A stretch of DNA of 64,000 nucleotides, from the NCBI GenBank assembly GCA_029641185.1, contig JAPWGK010000001.1:2492501-2556500 (forward strand). The letters run 5' to 3'. The notes beneath the pieces were generated by a model. The model was given only the letters and a program-made list of their open reading frames with translations, ran no database searches and was not told the origin of the DNA. Source of the stretch: Pseudofabraea citricarpa (lineage: Eukaryota; Ascomycota; Leotiomycetes; Helotiales; Dermateaceae). Position numbers and translations under genes: made by a program. Shown here in pieces: positions 51,126-61,470 of this stretch (position 1 is the stretch's first letter; the number at the start of each line of letters is the position of its first letter).

Positions 51126-53006
51126 ATGACCGACCCCCTGAGTATTGCGGCCAGCGTGGCTGGATTTTTGAATCTGGCAAAGACTTGCATCGATCTCTAC
51201 GAGATTATCTCCGACGCTAGGCACGCTGCCGAGGATCTTGACCAGCTTGTTGCTTTCACTAGAATTGAGAGATTGCGCTTTCTAATGTGGTGCGAGTATG
51301 TGGGCATTGTCGAAGCTCTAGCAGCCCAAGGCCCGCAGGGTGATAAAAGCAAGCAGAATATCTTTTTGATACCAGAGCTTCAGAAGCCATTCATCCTAAA
51401 TGAGCTAGAAGTTATTCTGAGAAGATGCGGGAACTCCTTCCAAGATGCCCGTGCCTTTCTTGAACGCTATGTGGTAAAAGAAAAGCGCTCGTTTGTTTCT
51501 GACCTTCAGTTGAAGGATGCTTCAGAGTCAACTTCAACCATTCTTGTCAACACTTTATGGTCCAACGTAGTCCACTCATCCTCATCCCGTAGAAGATCAA
51601 TGTCAGTGGCTGAGCAGATCGCATGGACTGTTAAAGACAAGCGCAAATTTAAAAGCCTGGTGGAGAGCCTTCGTCTATACAACGACAGCATGCGTGATAT
51701 TCTGAATCTGGCTGAAAGAACACAACTCGAAAGAAGAATTGAGCTGGTGGCCACGACAACCCCGATTGCAAAGTCTGTTCGAGTATCCGGAGGTCCAGCA
51801 AACCAAGATGGAAACAGGGACATGCATCGCCTAGTTGAGCTTCTCCAGCGAAATTTCGCTGTTGATGCAGATATAGCGAAGAAAAACGACAGAATCGCTA
51901 TTGTAGGAGACATAAAGGGGAACTCTGAAGACATAGAAAGTCGAGCACTTCTAATGTCTCACATGGTCTATCCAAAAGTACAGCACCCTCATCAGACGCG
52001 CTTATATACTGTTTACGAAAATACGTCGGTTCTCGTAGAATGGAAATACTATTCCCTCCGAATCCCGCCCAAGGTTCTGACAGCTCTTAAACGCCGGGTC
52101 GATATGTTGACAATGCAGCTTCAGTTATCCTCTGAAACTAGTGGGTTTGGGGTTTTAAATTGCCTTGGCTACTTAGATGACCCGGATACCCATCGTGTGG
52201 GAATAGTGTTCCAGTATCCAGTGGCGTTGGGAACAGAGATACCGTTGAAGCCTGTATCTTTGCGAGAGCGACTGATATTAGATAGAAGGGATAAGATAGT
52301 TCGTGACCTGGGAGAAAGATTCAAAGTTGCACGGTATCTTGTAATGTCTATATTCCGCCTCCATTCGGTCGGTTGGCTTCACAAGAGTATTCGAAGTGAG
52401 AATATTTTGTTCTTTGAAAGGGCAACAGAAGATCAATACCGCCTTGAAAACCCATATCTCTGTGGTTTCGACTTTTCGCGACAAGATTCTCCAGGGGAAA
52501 TGACCGAGAACGTTCCAACGCTTCTATTAGAACACTACGTGGATTTCGAAAGAAGCCAGTATCGCCATCCTGATCTGGACCACAAGTCTGCAAATATCTA
52601 TAACAATCAGGAGGACAACCAGGCATTCGAAGCCGCAACTGAAGATGCAAAACAACTTGCGAAAGATTTCAGATACCAAAAGACGTATGATATCTACAGC
52701 CTTGGAATAGTGCTAGTAGAAATCGGGCTTTGGTGTCCCATCAAAGACTTGACGGCGGCCAACTCACCAATATCAGCATTTCGAGATAAACTTTTGTCGA
52801 AATATCTCCCAGAGTTGAGATATCGCATGGGTGAAAGATACTATAACGTAGTGGTGAGATGTTTGAGTGGAAGCTTCGGTACATCAGAAGAAGTATATGA
52901 TGCAACAGAGAGCAGGCTAGAGCTCAAGGAACTGAAGAACACCCGCATATGGTTGGAAAGCTTCGAACGTGATGCTGTTAGTGAACTGGAGCAAGTTGTA
53001 TTATGA
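51126..53006 (+). CDS. HeLo-domain protein fused to a pseudokinase
   Basis: Single exon, 626 residues, from the ATG of MTDPLSIAASVAGFLNLAK. Residues 1 to about 210 match the HeLo (prion-inhibition and propagation) pattern: a hydrophobic N-terminal helix, then ARHAAEDLDQL, then ERLRFLMWCEYVGI, and further long helices. Residues from about 290 form a kinase-like fold. The usual HRD is HKS (HKSIRSENILFF), so the catalytic Asp is missing. The DFG position is DFS, there is no clear Gly-rich loop, and DIYSLGIVLVEIG marks helix F. The HeLo domain of HET-S inserts into membranes and kills cells. Pseudokinase control of such a domain is inferred. No prion-like motif is obvious. Confidence 0.8.
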   Translation: MTDPLSIAASVAGFLNLAKTCIDLYEIISDARHAAEDLDQLVAFTRIERLRFLMWCEYVGIVEALAAQGPQGDKSKQNIFLIPELQKPFILNELEVILRRCGNSFQDARAFLERYVVKEKRSFVSDLQLKDASESTSTILVNTLWSNVVHSSSSRRRSMSVAEQIAWTVKDKRKFKSLVESLRLYNDSMRDILNLAERTQLERRIELVATTTPIAKSVRVSGGPANQDGNRDMHRLVELLQRNFAVDADIAKKNDRIAIVGDIKGNSEDIESRALLMSHMVYPKVQHPHQTRLYTVYENTSVLVEWKYYSLRIPPKVLTALKRRVDMLTMQLQLSSETSGFGVLNCLGYLDDPDTHRVGIVFQYPVALGTEIPLKPVSLRERLILDRRDKIVRDLGERFKVARYLVMSIFRLHSVGWLHKSIRSENILFFERATEDQYRLENPYLCGFDFSRQDSPGEMTENVPTLLLEHYVDFERSQYRHPDLDHKSANIYNNQEDNQAFEAATEDAKQLAKDFRYQKTYDIYSLGIVLVEIGLWCPIKDLTAANSPISAFRDKLLSKYLPELRYRMGERYYNVVVRCLSGSFGTSEEVYDATESRLELKELKNTRIWLESFERDAVSELEQVVL

Positions 53007-53557
53007 AAACCCACCAAGAAAAGGAATTGCTCTCCTGCTAAATCTGCTTGTCTTGTCCTGCCTTTGTTTTGCATTTTGCCTTCGGCTTTAACGTCTCTCA
53101 AAGATGGTAGACGGTGTCAGGTTGGAGAGTGATTTGATTGAAAGATCTTTAGCGTTAATGATAGGCATTCCCTAAACGATGCTCAAATGCTGTAACGAAA
53201 ATCGAGTCAACCAGTTGGAGGCGGGCACGTGATAAAGTACACGACAAATTGTCTTTAAAACATCAGCTCGAAATTACAATGGACTCTACAGTTATGATTT
53301 TTAGATAGATTAATTTTTGGCCATTTAATACTGAGTTGTTTGGTTCTTAAGTTACCAATAAGGGGTTTAGATAGATAAGTCACCTGTTGGCTGATCATGT
53401 GAACGTGTCTCAAGATTGCCCGCTATCTAGGTACATATATTATCCACTTCAAACGTAGCGTTCTGTTAATAATTCAAGACCACTATCATTGACAACTTAT
53501 ATGATACGTTCTTCTTCTTACTTAGGTAGCTGTAACTAGCTTCCTCGACTTATCAAC
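53007..53557. other. Intergenic
   Basis: AT-rich; 3' flank of the HeLo gene and promoter of the Egt2-like gene. Nothing else seen. Confidence 0.4.
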
Positions 53558-54908
53558 ATGACACGTCGGACTCCCTTTGGTCACCGCATGCGAGAGGCAC
53601 ACTTTCAATTCTCCCCTTCTTATACACCACTGAACCATGGCTCTTTTGGTGCGTATCCGCGCTCAGTTCAGGAGCGCCAGGATGAGCTCGTGAAGCTTGC
53701 CGCTGAGCGTCCTGATACATTCATTGTCTTCGACCTGCCTGAATACATCGACACATCACGTGAAGCAGTGGCACCTCTTCTCGGGGCTCCTGTGGATGAA
53801 GTGGTTTTCGTCCCAAACGCCACAACTGGAATCAATACTGTAATGCGCAATTTGAAATTTGCGGAGAACGATGTCATCATTCATTTCTCCACGATTTATG
53901 ATGCTTGCGAGAAGACCATCTTTTCAGTCGGAGAGCACTCACCTCTGACAGCTGTCTGTGTTGGGCTTGAGTATCCAATTGAAGACGAAGAAATACTGAG
54001 AAGGTTCCGAGACATGGCTAAGAAAGTGAAAGACCTAGGGAAGAATGTCAAAATCGCCATGTTCGATACTGTTTTGACTTTCCCAGGTGTGCGAATGCCA
54101 TGGGAGCAGCTGGTTGGTGCATGTAAAGAGATGGAAATACTAAGCCTCATAGACGGTGCACACGGAATTGGCCATATTGACTTGAGGCACTTGGGGAAAG
54201 TGAGCCCTGATTTCTTTGTGAGCAACTGCCATAAGTAAGTCGCCTGTTCGCTTATATTCACACTTGCTGAAGCGTTTTAGGTGGCTCTATACTCCTCGTG
54301 GATGTGCCGTTTTTTATGTGCCTTTGCGAAACCAACATCTTATACACACATCATTGCCAACCTCACACGGGTATGGATATTCGAGTGACAAAATGCCGAC
54401 CCCAGATGGCAAGACCCCATTTGTCCACTTATTTGAGTTTGTTGCCACAATCGACTATACTCCGTATGTCTCTGTCCCAGCAGCTCTCAAGTTCCGCAAG
54501 GAGATATGTGGTGGAGAGGCCGAAATCATGAAGTACTCTTGGGAAATTGCTCGTGTTGGCGGAGATCGTGTCGCAGAGATTCTGGAAACTGATGTTATGG
54601 ACAACAAGAGCCGAACTCTGCGGAATTGCTGTTTTGCTAATATCAGGTTGCCCCTAAAATTTAAAGCCCATAGCGAAGAGCGGCAGAAGGGCGAGTTTTC
54701 TGTCGAAGAGGCAGCTCTGATACAGAAATGGCTCAACGCTACTGCAGTAAAAGAATTCGATACATATCTCCAGATCGCCTTTCTCTATGATATTATGTGG
54801 GTAAGACTTAGCGGACAGGTATATTTAGCGATTGAAGACTTTGAATGGGTTGGTCATAGGCTAAAGGAGTTATGTGATACGTTGAAAGAAGGAAGATCGA
54901 AGATATGA
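53558..54908 (+). CDS. PLP-dependent aminotransferase-V-fold lyase, Egt2-like
   Basis: Two exons, 53558-54234 and 54281-54908, giving 434 residues. The fold-type I layout is clear: LNHGSFGAYPRSVQ near the start, PNATTGINTVMRNL binding PLP phosphate, FDTVLTFPGVRMPWEQL, and DGAHGIGHIDL. The Schiff-base Lys is in SNCHKWLYTPRGCAVFY near residue 226, created across the intron. TSHGYGYS follows. The pattern matches the isopenicillin-N-epimerase-like group that includes fungal Egt2, the hercynylcysteine sulfoxide C-S lyase of ergothioneine synthesis. The Egt1 partner is not in this window, so it could be a paralog with another thiol or amino-acid substrate. Confidence 0.85.
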
Positions 54909-55205
54909 TTGGTTTTGGAGGGTCTTTTGATTTTTTTCTTCCTATGAAGATGGGGCATTACAATGAAATTGATTTCGATGTTCTTCAACGCTATTCCTAC
55001 TTCGTTTAACAGTTTTCCAGCAAGCAAGATGATCAATAAATTGGCACTTGCATGTCATGTCATGTGACAGCATTACTCGGGAGAATATGCATCCTTTTCC
55101 CGACGCGTCTTCTGGATCCCTGCTAAAATTATCATGACATCTACGACCTTAAGCAGATACCTGTAGGACATTGGATCCCCAGATCTACACCTTTCGACCT
55201 ACAGT

Positions 55206-56308
55206 ATGGCCTCCAAAGCTTGCGCACTATGTATGCGTACTATACGGAGGAATCCAGGATCAATTCCTCGAGTAGGTGCTCACATCTCAAAACAAACTCT
55301 TTCTTAACAGTTTGCGCAGACTCAAAATCGATTCAGTTATGTCGCAACTCGGTCGTTCACGAGGCAAGATATCTTCCAAGGAGAGCTTCAAGAGCCCAAG
55401 TCGAATCAAAAACCCTCAACGTCTCCGGGAACACCCCAGCCAACTGAAGGCGAGGCGAAGCCGAAGCTGAAGCCAGTTTCTTCCAAGATGCCTATACACC
55501 TTATGACTGCCAAAGGGATCCAGAAGACCGCAGGCGAGTCAACAGAGACATATACAGCATACGGAAGAGCGGAGGCCCTATACAAGGAATGTGCACTGCA
55601 GGCAAATTACTCAATTCCGCAGGCAAAGGACGAGGATGCGGAAATGCCCAAGACTGAGGATGGTGAGGATCTTGGAATTGGAGAGGGATGGTGGAATACT
55701 GGTATGAGTTCACGTTGCAAATTCATGATATAAGAGTACACAAAGAGCTGACAGGGCTTTCAGAAGCTGGCTTGCAACCCACATTCAGTACCTGGTCCCA
55801 AGTCACCATGCTGCACATGTACCTTCTCGTTGCACGATTCAGATGTTTCGACACCTTCGATGCCCAGAATTGGCAGCAGCATCTCGTCGAACATTTCTTC
55901 TACGATGCTGAAAACCGAATGATTGTCGATCATAACATGCACGCACGTGGAACCCGCAATAAGTACCTGAAAGATTTGTTCATTCAGTGGAGAGGACTAC
56001 TAGCCGCTTATGATGAAGGAATACAGCGTGGTGATGCTGTCTTGGCAGCCGCTATCTGGAGGAATGTTTTCAAAGCGAACGAAGAGGTTGATCTAAGATC
56101 ACTAGCAAAGATTGTCAGCTACATGCGAGGCACTCTCAAGGTTTTGGATGAAATAGAGAGCTTGAAAATCATGACCCATGATATTAAGTTTTCTGGTCCT
56201 GAGCCGCAATCGCAGGTTGCTGATAAACTCAGTCCAACACTGGATGTTCCTTTTGAGGCTATACTTGATAGAAAACTCCCAGCGAGTTTTCAAAATATGA
56301 AGAAATGA
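55206..56308 (+). CDS. CBP3: Ubiquinol-cytochrome c reductase assembly chaperone Cbp3
   Basis: Three exons, 55206-55271, 55311-55701 and 55764-56308, giving 333 residues. The first ~90 residues are basic and polar (MASKACALCMRTIRRN...), fitting a mitochondrial presequence. The CBP3 domain follows: TYTAYGRAEALYKECA, then LQPTFSTWSQVTMLHMYLL, FRCFDTF, QHLVEHFFYDAENRM and LKDLFIQWRGLLAAYDEG. Cbp3 binds newly made cytochrome b at the mitochondrial ribosome exit and starts complex III assembly. The last intron is set where WWNT continues to EAGLQPTF, with a GCTGACAG branch/acceptor region. A conserved housekeeping gene in an otherwise variable stretch. Confidence 0.9.
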
Positions 56309-56824
56309 GCTGCAATGTACTTTTAATTGTATTATAATTTCGACGACCGTGTACAACGAACATTTTTATCGTATCCACTCTGATATACACCGTTATACAA
56401 CTTCTATCAAAGTCAATTTCTGTGTGTCTTTATCAAGCTCTTGTTATTCATACTCTCTTCCCTTCGTACGGTGGTCTGAAACATCCGCAAATCAAGTTAA
56501 AATGTCTTCAAACTCGCTGCCGAACACAAGGTTCGTACCTACTTTGCTCAATTCAGCTTATTCTTAACTTGTTGCTAGGTTGAATTAAGAACATAGGAGC
56601 TATATTTTCCCGCTCAAACGAGAATACTAAGAACACGGCCATCACAAGTGTGCGAAGCACGTATATAAAAGCAAAATGCATGTATATGCCAGAGCTCTGC
56701 CAGAGTCCCCATATTGCGACATATTCTGGTTGACTCTGTTTATCATAAGGGTGAATTCTGCCTCTATTCTAATATCTTTATTTCTATACCTACTCCTCCC
56801 AAACAAGTTCTTTGAATCCAGTCT
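56309..56824. other. Convergent 3' region between CBP3 and crotonase genes
   Basis: AT-rich, no supported gene. A segment containing CTCTATTCTAATATCTTTATTTCTATACCTAC near 56762 is echoed near 56822 by CTCTACTCTAGCATCTTTG, a diverged direct repeat of about 60 bp period. Confidence 0.45.
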
Positions 56825-57775
56825 CTACTCTAGCATCTTTGTTTCTATACCTACCTCCTCCCAGCAAATTTCTTTGAATCCCTTTTTGAATTGTGCAACT
56901 CCGTGTGAAGACTCTGAGCCTTCAGCTAACATGGTCTGAAATACCTCGCTAGTTATCACATCCATATCGCTACCTTGTGTAGCTTCTCTAGCCAACATTT
57001 TACACAGTGCAGAGGCTTGAGGCGCAGCTAATCTCATGTCGGACAAGAACTCTTCTGTGACCTTCTCGAGTGATTCGAGATCTTCTGCAAGACCGTGAAG
57101 GACTCCTGCGTTGTACAGAACTTGAGATTGCACCCTCCGCCCTGTCACCATAGCCATTCTCGCAAGACTAACACCCCACTCGCGTACTATAAACTTAGAA
57201 ATAATCGCAGGACAAAGGCCTAATTTGACTTCGCTCAAGCAAAAGTAACTATTTGACAACGCCAAGCGAATATCGCATACACTGGCTAGTCCAACTCCTC
57301 CACCGAAGGCGGGCCCATTGACGACTGCAACTGTTGTTTTCGGACACATGTCGATAGCATGGAAGAGGCCTTGGAGTGCAGCGCTCCGCTGAGCAACGGA
57401 TACAAAAAGATCCTCTTTGAGGTGCATTCCAGTACAGAAATAACGGCCCCGACCAGTAATGACAATCCGGTGAATAGACTGATCTATCGAAAGAGTTTCG
57501 AATAGCAGGGTGATACTCTGTATCATGGAGAATGTCAGCGAATTTCCTTGCCCTGGTCGATCTAGACACAGCCTAATGGTGCCACCCCGACGGGAGACCT
57601 CAAAAGCATCATCGATTTGTATTTTCGTCCACGGCCTTGTGGCCAGCTCAACTTGTGGAGGCTTTAGAAGTCGAATTCGTGACGATAACAAAGCTCGCTT
57701 GACTGTGTCGAAGTTCAAGTAAGACAAACTAAATTGTGTGAAGGTCTCTAGTAGTCTGATAAAGAAGCTGGTCAT
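56825..57775 (-). CDS. Enoyl-CoA hydratase/isomerase family protein (crotonase)
   Basis: Single exon, 316 residues. A roughly 55-residue N-terminal extension precedes the crotonase fold. Fold landmarks are IRLCLDRPGQGNSLT, VITGRGRYFCTGMHL (first oxyanion-hole segment) and VAVVNGPAFGGGVGLASVCD (second). LSEVKLGLCPAIIS follows, with the Glu that often acts in catalysis. The C-terminus (EVGIETKMLE) is not a peroxisomal PTS1. The family acts on acyl-CoA thioesters by hydration, isomerisation or dehydration. It is divergent to the P450 gene with about 940 bp between, and near an acyl-CoA dehydrogenase gene, which suggests a shared acyl-CoA pathway. Confidence 0.85.
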   Translation of the reverse strand: MTSFFIRLLETFTQFSLSYLNFDTVKRALLSSRIRLLKPPQVELATRPWTKIQIDDAFEVSRRGGTIRLCLDRPGQGNSLTFSMIQSITLLFETLSIDQSIHRIVITGRGRYFCTGMHLKEDLFVSVAQRSAALQGLFHAIDMCPKTTVAVVNGPAFGGGVGLASVCDIRLALSNSYFCLSEVKLGLCPAIISKFIVREWGVSLARMAMVTGRRVQSQVLYNAGVLHGLAEDLESLEKVTEEFLSDMRLAAPQASALCKMLAREATQGSDMDVITSEVFQTMLAEGSESSHGVAQFKKGFKEICWEEVGIETKMLE

Positions 57776-58716
57776 GTCGTACTTTTGGGAGATACCGGAA
57801 GGCAGGCTAGCTAGATACTAGCTTTAATATCAAGAATAGAGGTCAGAAAATTAGTTTGAAGACAAAACAAGCAGATGCGAGAATCACAGAACCATAAACT
57901 CAAGAGAAAATGGCAACGAGCTTGTACAGCTGATCGTCAACGTTAAAGGCCGGAACACTTCAGAGGATTGTCAACCCTGCAAGTAAAGCTTTGGCCTGCG
58001 GCCGACAGACTTCTGTCTGGTGACAAACACTTTTAATCTATAATGTTTGCTACCGAAGACCTAGTCGGGTAATGTTTTAGGTCCGGTGGAGGCTGACACT
58101 GTCGTGACTCGGTTTCGGTTCAACTAATGATAAGGTTTAAGATCTGCTTCCGAAACATAACCTAATTCTTGTTATAGTCATGGGGCAAGCTTGTAAGCTA
58201 TGCTACCATTGGTTGTAGAAGCATCTGCCGGCATATGTATTAAACAGCTGTACCTGGTTGTAGATGCACCTTCGAAAGCTTTTTTCAGCACCTGTTAGCT
58301 GGTAGCCAATGAAAGGCTTCCCAGAATAATACCGGAGAAGATATTTTGCTCTACGAGATAATTCAGATCAATTGAAAGGCCGCCAGCCGTTCCCTGCGTG
58401 AATAAAGCTAAAAGTTTAACGCTGTCGAGTTCCATGTCAAAGTAATTGAGCGTATCCCAAACACGGACATACATCCGTACTTGAATTTCTTCCCTGGTTT
58501 CAAAAGGTTTGAAATTTCCAGCATCTCTTATCTACGCCTTCACCGCTCATGATTAAGGTTTCCTCGAGAACTTTACCGACTTTGCTCTATTTCCTACATT
58601 CCCTCTATCCTCTATACAGTTGGACTTTGAAACACTTTCTCTCAACTCTTCCAGCAGAAGGGCAGCCATTATTCAGCAAAAACATCAATCTTCGATTTTG
58701 ACCTTGAATTCTACAG
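57776..58716. promoter_or_regulatory. Divergent intergenic region of crotonase and P450 genes
   Basis: No gene. Contains GGTTGTAGAAGCATCTGC near 58211 and a similar GGTTGTAGATGCACC near 58256. Either could be a regulator half-site, but this is weak. Confidence 0.4.
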
Positions 58717-60631
58717 ATGTGGTTCCTCCAAGCAAAGTTTTTACTTTGCTTTCTCGCTTTTCTCTATATAGCATATGTAAGTTTGACAATTCGTGTTTTT
58801 TTTTTTTTTTCATAGTAAAAATGCATCCTAGAATGCAAACTTTCAAACAACTACACACAATATTCAATTCTTAACCAAGTCTAGATCTTAGGGTTTTGCA
58901 TATATCAATTATGGTTCCATCCATTGTCGAAGTACCCGGGGCCGGTCTTGGCCAGAGTCAGTAATCTTTATAGTGCATACTATGCCTGGACAGGTGATCT
59001 TCATATCGACATGTGGAGATGTCATGAAAAATATGGTCCGTTGATATGGCATAAATTCTCAGGCGGGCGGGGGCTAATACATTGCTTTGGTAGGAGATTA
59101 TGTGAGATACGCGCCGAATCGTCTGTTGATAAACACAAGTACTGGAATGAAATGTGAGCTACTTATCTTGTTTGAAGTTCTGAGAAATAGTCCGGCTGAT
59201 AACATGGATTCTTTAGTGATATACGGCAATAGCAAAGACTTCCAGAAATCATCTGCATACCATGTAATGGTCCATCGAGCTCCGAGCACATTCACAGCCA
59301 CGGATAAGAAATTGCATTCTCAGAAACGAAGATTGCTCAGCCACGGCTTTTCTACGTCCGCTCTGCAAGAACATAGCGAGGCTATCATGACACATGTAAG
59401 AAAACTCGCCAACCAACTAGCACCTGATAAATCGAATTCATCTGAGTGGTCTACTGTTCATAACATATCAAAATGGGGTACATATTACCCTTCTTCCAGA
59501 GTTGATCTCAGCTAATACCGAATCCGCGATATAGCCAGCTATCTTGCGGCTGATGTTGTATTCGATGTTATATTTGGGGAGAAGTATAACTTGATTGATA
59601 GTCATGATAGTCGATACATTATCAAATGCATTGAAGACTGCAATATACGTACAGGTGTCCTATTTCAGGCTCGTGAGATGGGAAGAGGACGTCTTGACCG
59701 ATACTTATTTTCCCACTCGATCGTCTCTCGGAATAGATTCATCCCATTCGTCACTTCTCTCTTGAAGAAACGAATGGAAGCATCCCCACTTAAGCGAAAT
59801 GATGTATTTTCACTGCTACTTGATGCTAAAGACTCCGAATCAGGCAAGGGCCCAAGTATGGCTGAACTTGGCGGTGAAAGTACCACTTTGCTTATGGCTG
59901 GTAAGTCCTATATCGCGGTTGGAATAAATGGATTGCTCTATGACATTTACTAATGCCATCTTTATTTGCATATAGGAACTGAAACAACTTCGACAGCCAT
60001 CGCTAGTACCTTTTTCTATCTCATGAAGAATCCTGAGGTTTATTGCAAAGTGTCCCAAGAGATAAGACAACAATTCCCTGGGGACGAGGATGTCTGTCTG
60101 GGACCTAAGCTCAATTCCTGTACATATCTACGGGCATGTATTGACGAGAGCCTGCGCATGTCTCCTCCAGCAGCGAGTGCGCAGTGGCGAGAAGTTGTTT
60201 TCGATGGAGTTTTAGTCGATGGAAAGCCAGTCCCGGCCGGTTGTGATGTCGGTACATCACTCTACGCCATTCATCATCATCCGGCTTATTTCTCGGACCC
60301 TTTCGTATTTCGGCCTGAGCGCTGGCTCCTTAGCAACAACACCGAGAATGAGCAGACAATTCAGCTGGCACAGGCTGCTTTCGCACCATTCTCTGTCGGT
60401 CCACGGAGCTGCGTCGCTAAAGGACTTGCGATTTCGGAAGCAATGCTGACTGTGGGTGCTTTGTTAAGTAGATTTGATATAAGAGTTGCCGAAGGACCAG
60501 AGGGAACAATTGGTGGTGGCACAGTTGGCACTGTATATGGTAGGCATCGAACGGATGAGTATCAACTCTGGGATCATGTCGCTGCGACAAGGGATGGGCC
60601 ATTAGTACAGTTCCGAGAGCGAAAAAGTTAA
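58717..60631 (+). CDS. Cytochrome P450 monooxygenase
   Basis: Six exons: 58717-58776, 58885-59035, 59094-59153, 59217-59477, 59535-59900 and 59976-60631, giving 497 residues. Exon 1 and the start of exon 2 give the N-terminal membrane anchor, then FHPLSKYPGPVLARV (proline hinge). GDYVRYAPNRLLIN, the I-helix GTETTSTAIAS, the K-helix ExxR motif ESLR, and PERW follow. The heme loop is FSVGPRSCVAKG with the Cys ligand. It should be ER-bound and use a P450 reductase for electrons. The substrate is unknown. It is flanked by the crotonase and acyl-CoA dehydrogenase genes, so a fatty-acyl or polyketide-like substrate is plausible. Confidence 0.93.
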
Positions 60632-61470
60632 CCGACGTGATTGATGCCCGAGGCATAAAGTTAATCAACCACCTGCATATTGTAAATATCCTCATTAGAA
60701 CTGGAAGTACTTGTGTCCTTGAATAAAGTTTTAAGAGTATTCTATTCTAGTCTTGACTGAACTATTGTCTTGGACAGTATTCAGGAAATACATCATCTTC
60801 GCACCACCTGCAAAAACGAATTATCCAATTTTCCAGCAACCACACTAACACAGATGGTGCCATGAGGACCTGCTACAACAGGTACCTAGTATTCATCGGT
60901 AATTGACTGCTACCACCCCATTTTTGCAAAATGTCTTTTTTTGTTAGCCAGGTTACCGCAAGGGTGCAAACTCTAAACTTTGTAACCAGGTACCTCCCTA
61001 ACCCCAACCCCCCCTAGAAGCAGTGAATTTAACACATCGGAGTGGCGAGTCAAGAAGTCCATGATATCCCTCGCTGTATAGAATATCAAAGTCCGTGTCT
61101 ATCGACCCGCTGAATAACATTTATTTATGGAGAACGCGTGGGGTGGAAGGTCATGGGAGGGGCGGTGAGGGAAGTATCAAATGTTCACAAAGTCAAAACA
61201 GGTTCGGGCTAAGCTTTAGACGTATAGTAACGATTCATGAGAATCTCTGCATTCTGACCGCCGGCAGTGTGTTCATCCTCAGGGAGCTTGAATGCTTTCT
61301 TATCCACTAATGTAGTTCGTTGTCTCTTAAGCTTGCCCAGAGACAAAGTTGACCAAGCATACTGGGAAAGTAAGCACGAAAGATTGCAACGAATTCTGAC
61401 GACAACAATCAACCAACTTTCCGGAATCCATCGGCCTATCTGGAGAAGTTTCTCTCCCATTTTTCCTTCG
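60632..61470. other. Intergenic between P450 and acyl-CoA dehydrogenase genes
   Basis: No supported gene. The reading frame of the next gene stays open upstream of its chosen ATG (back to about 61267), so an earlier start cannot be excluded. Confidence 0.45.
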
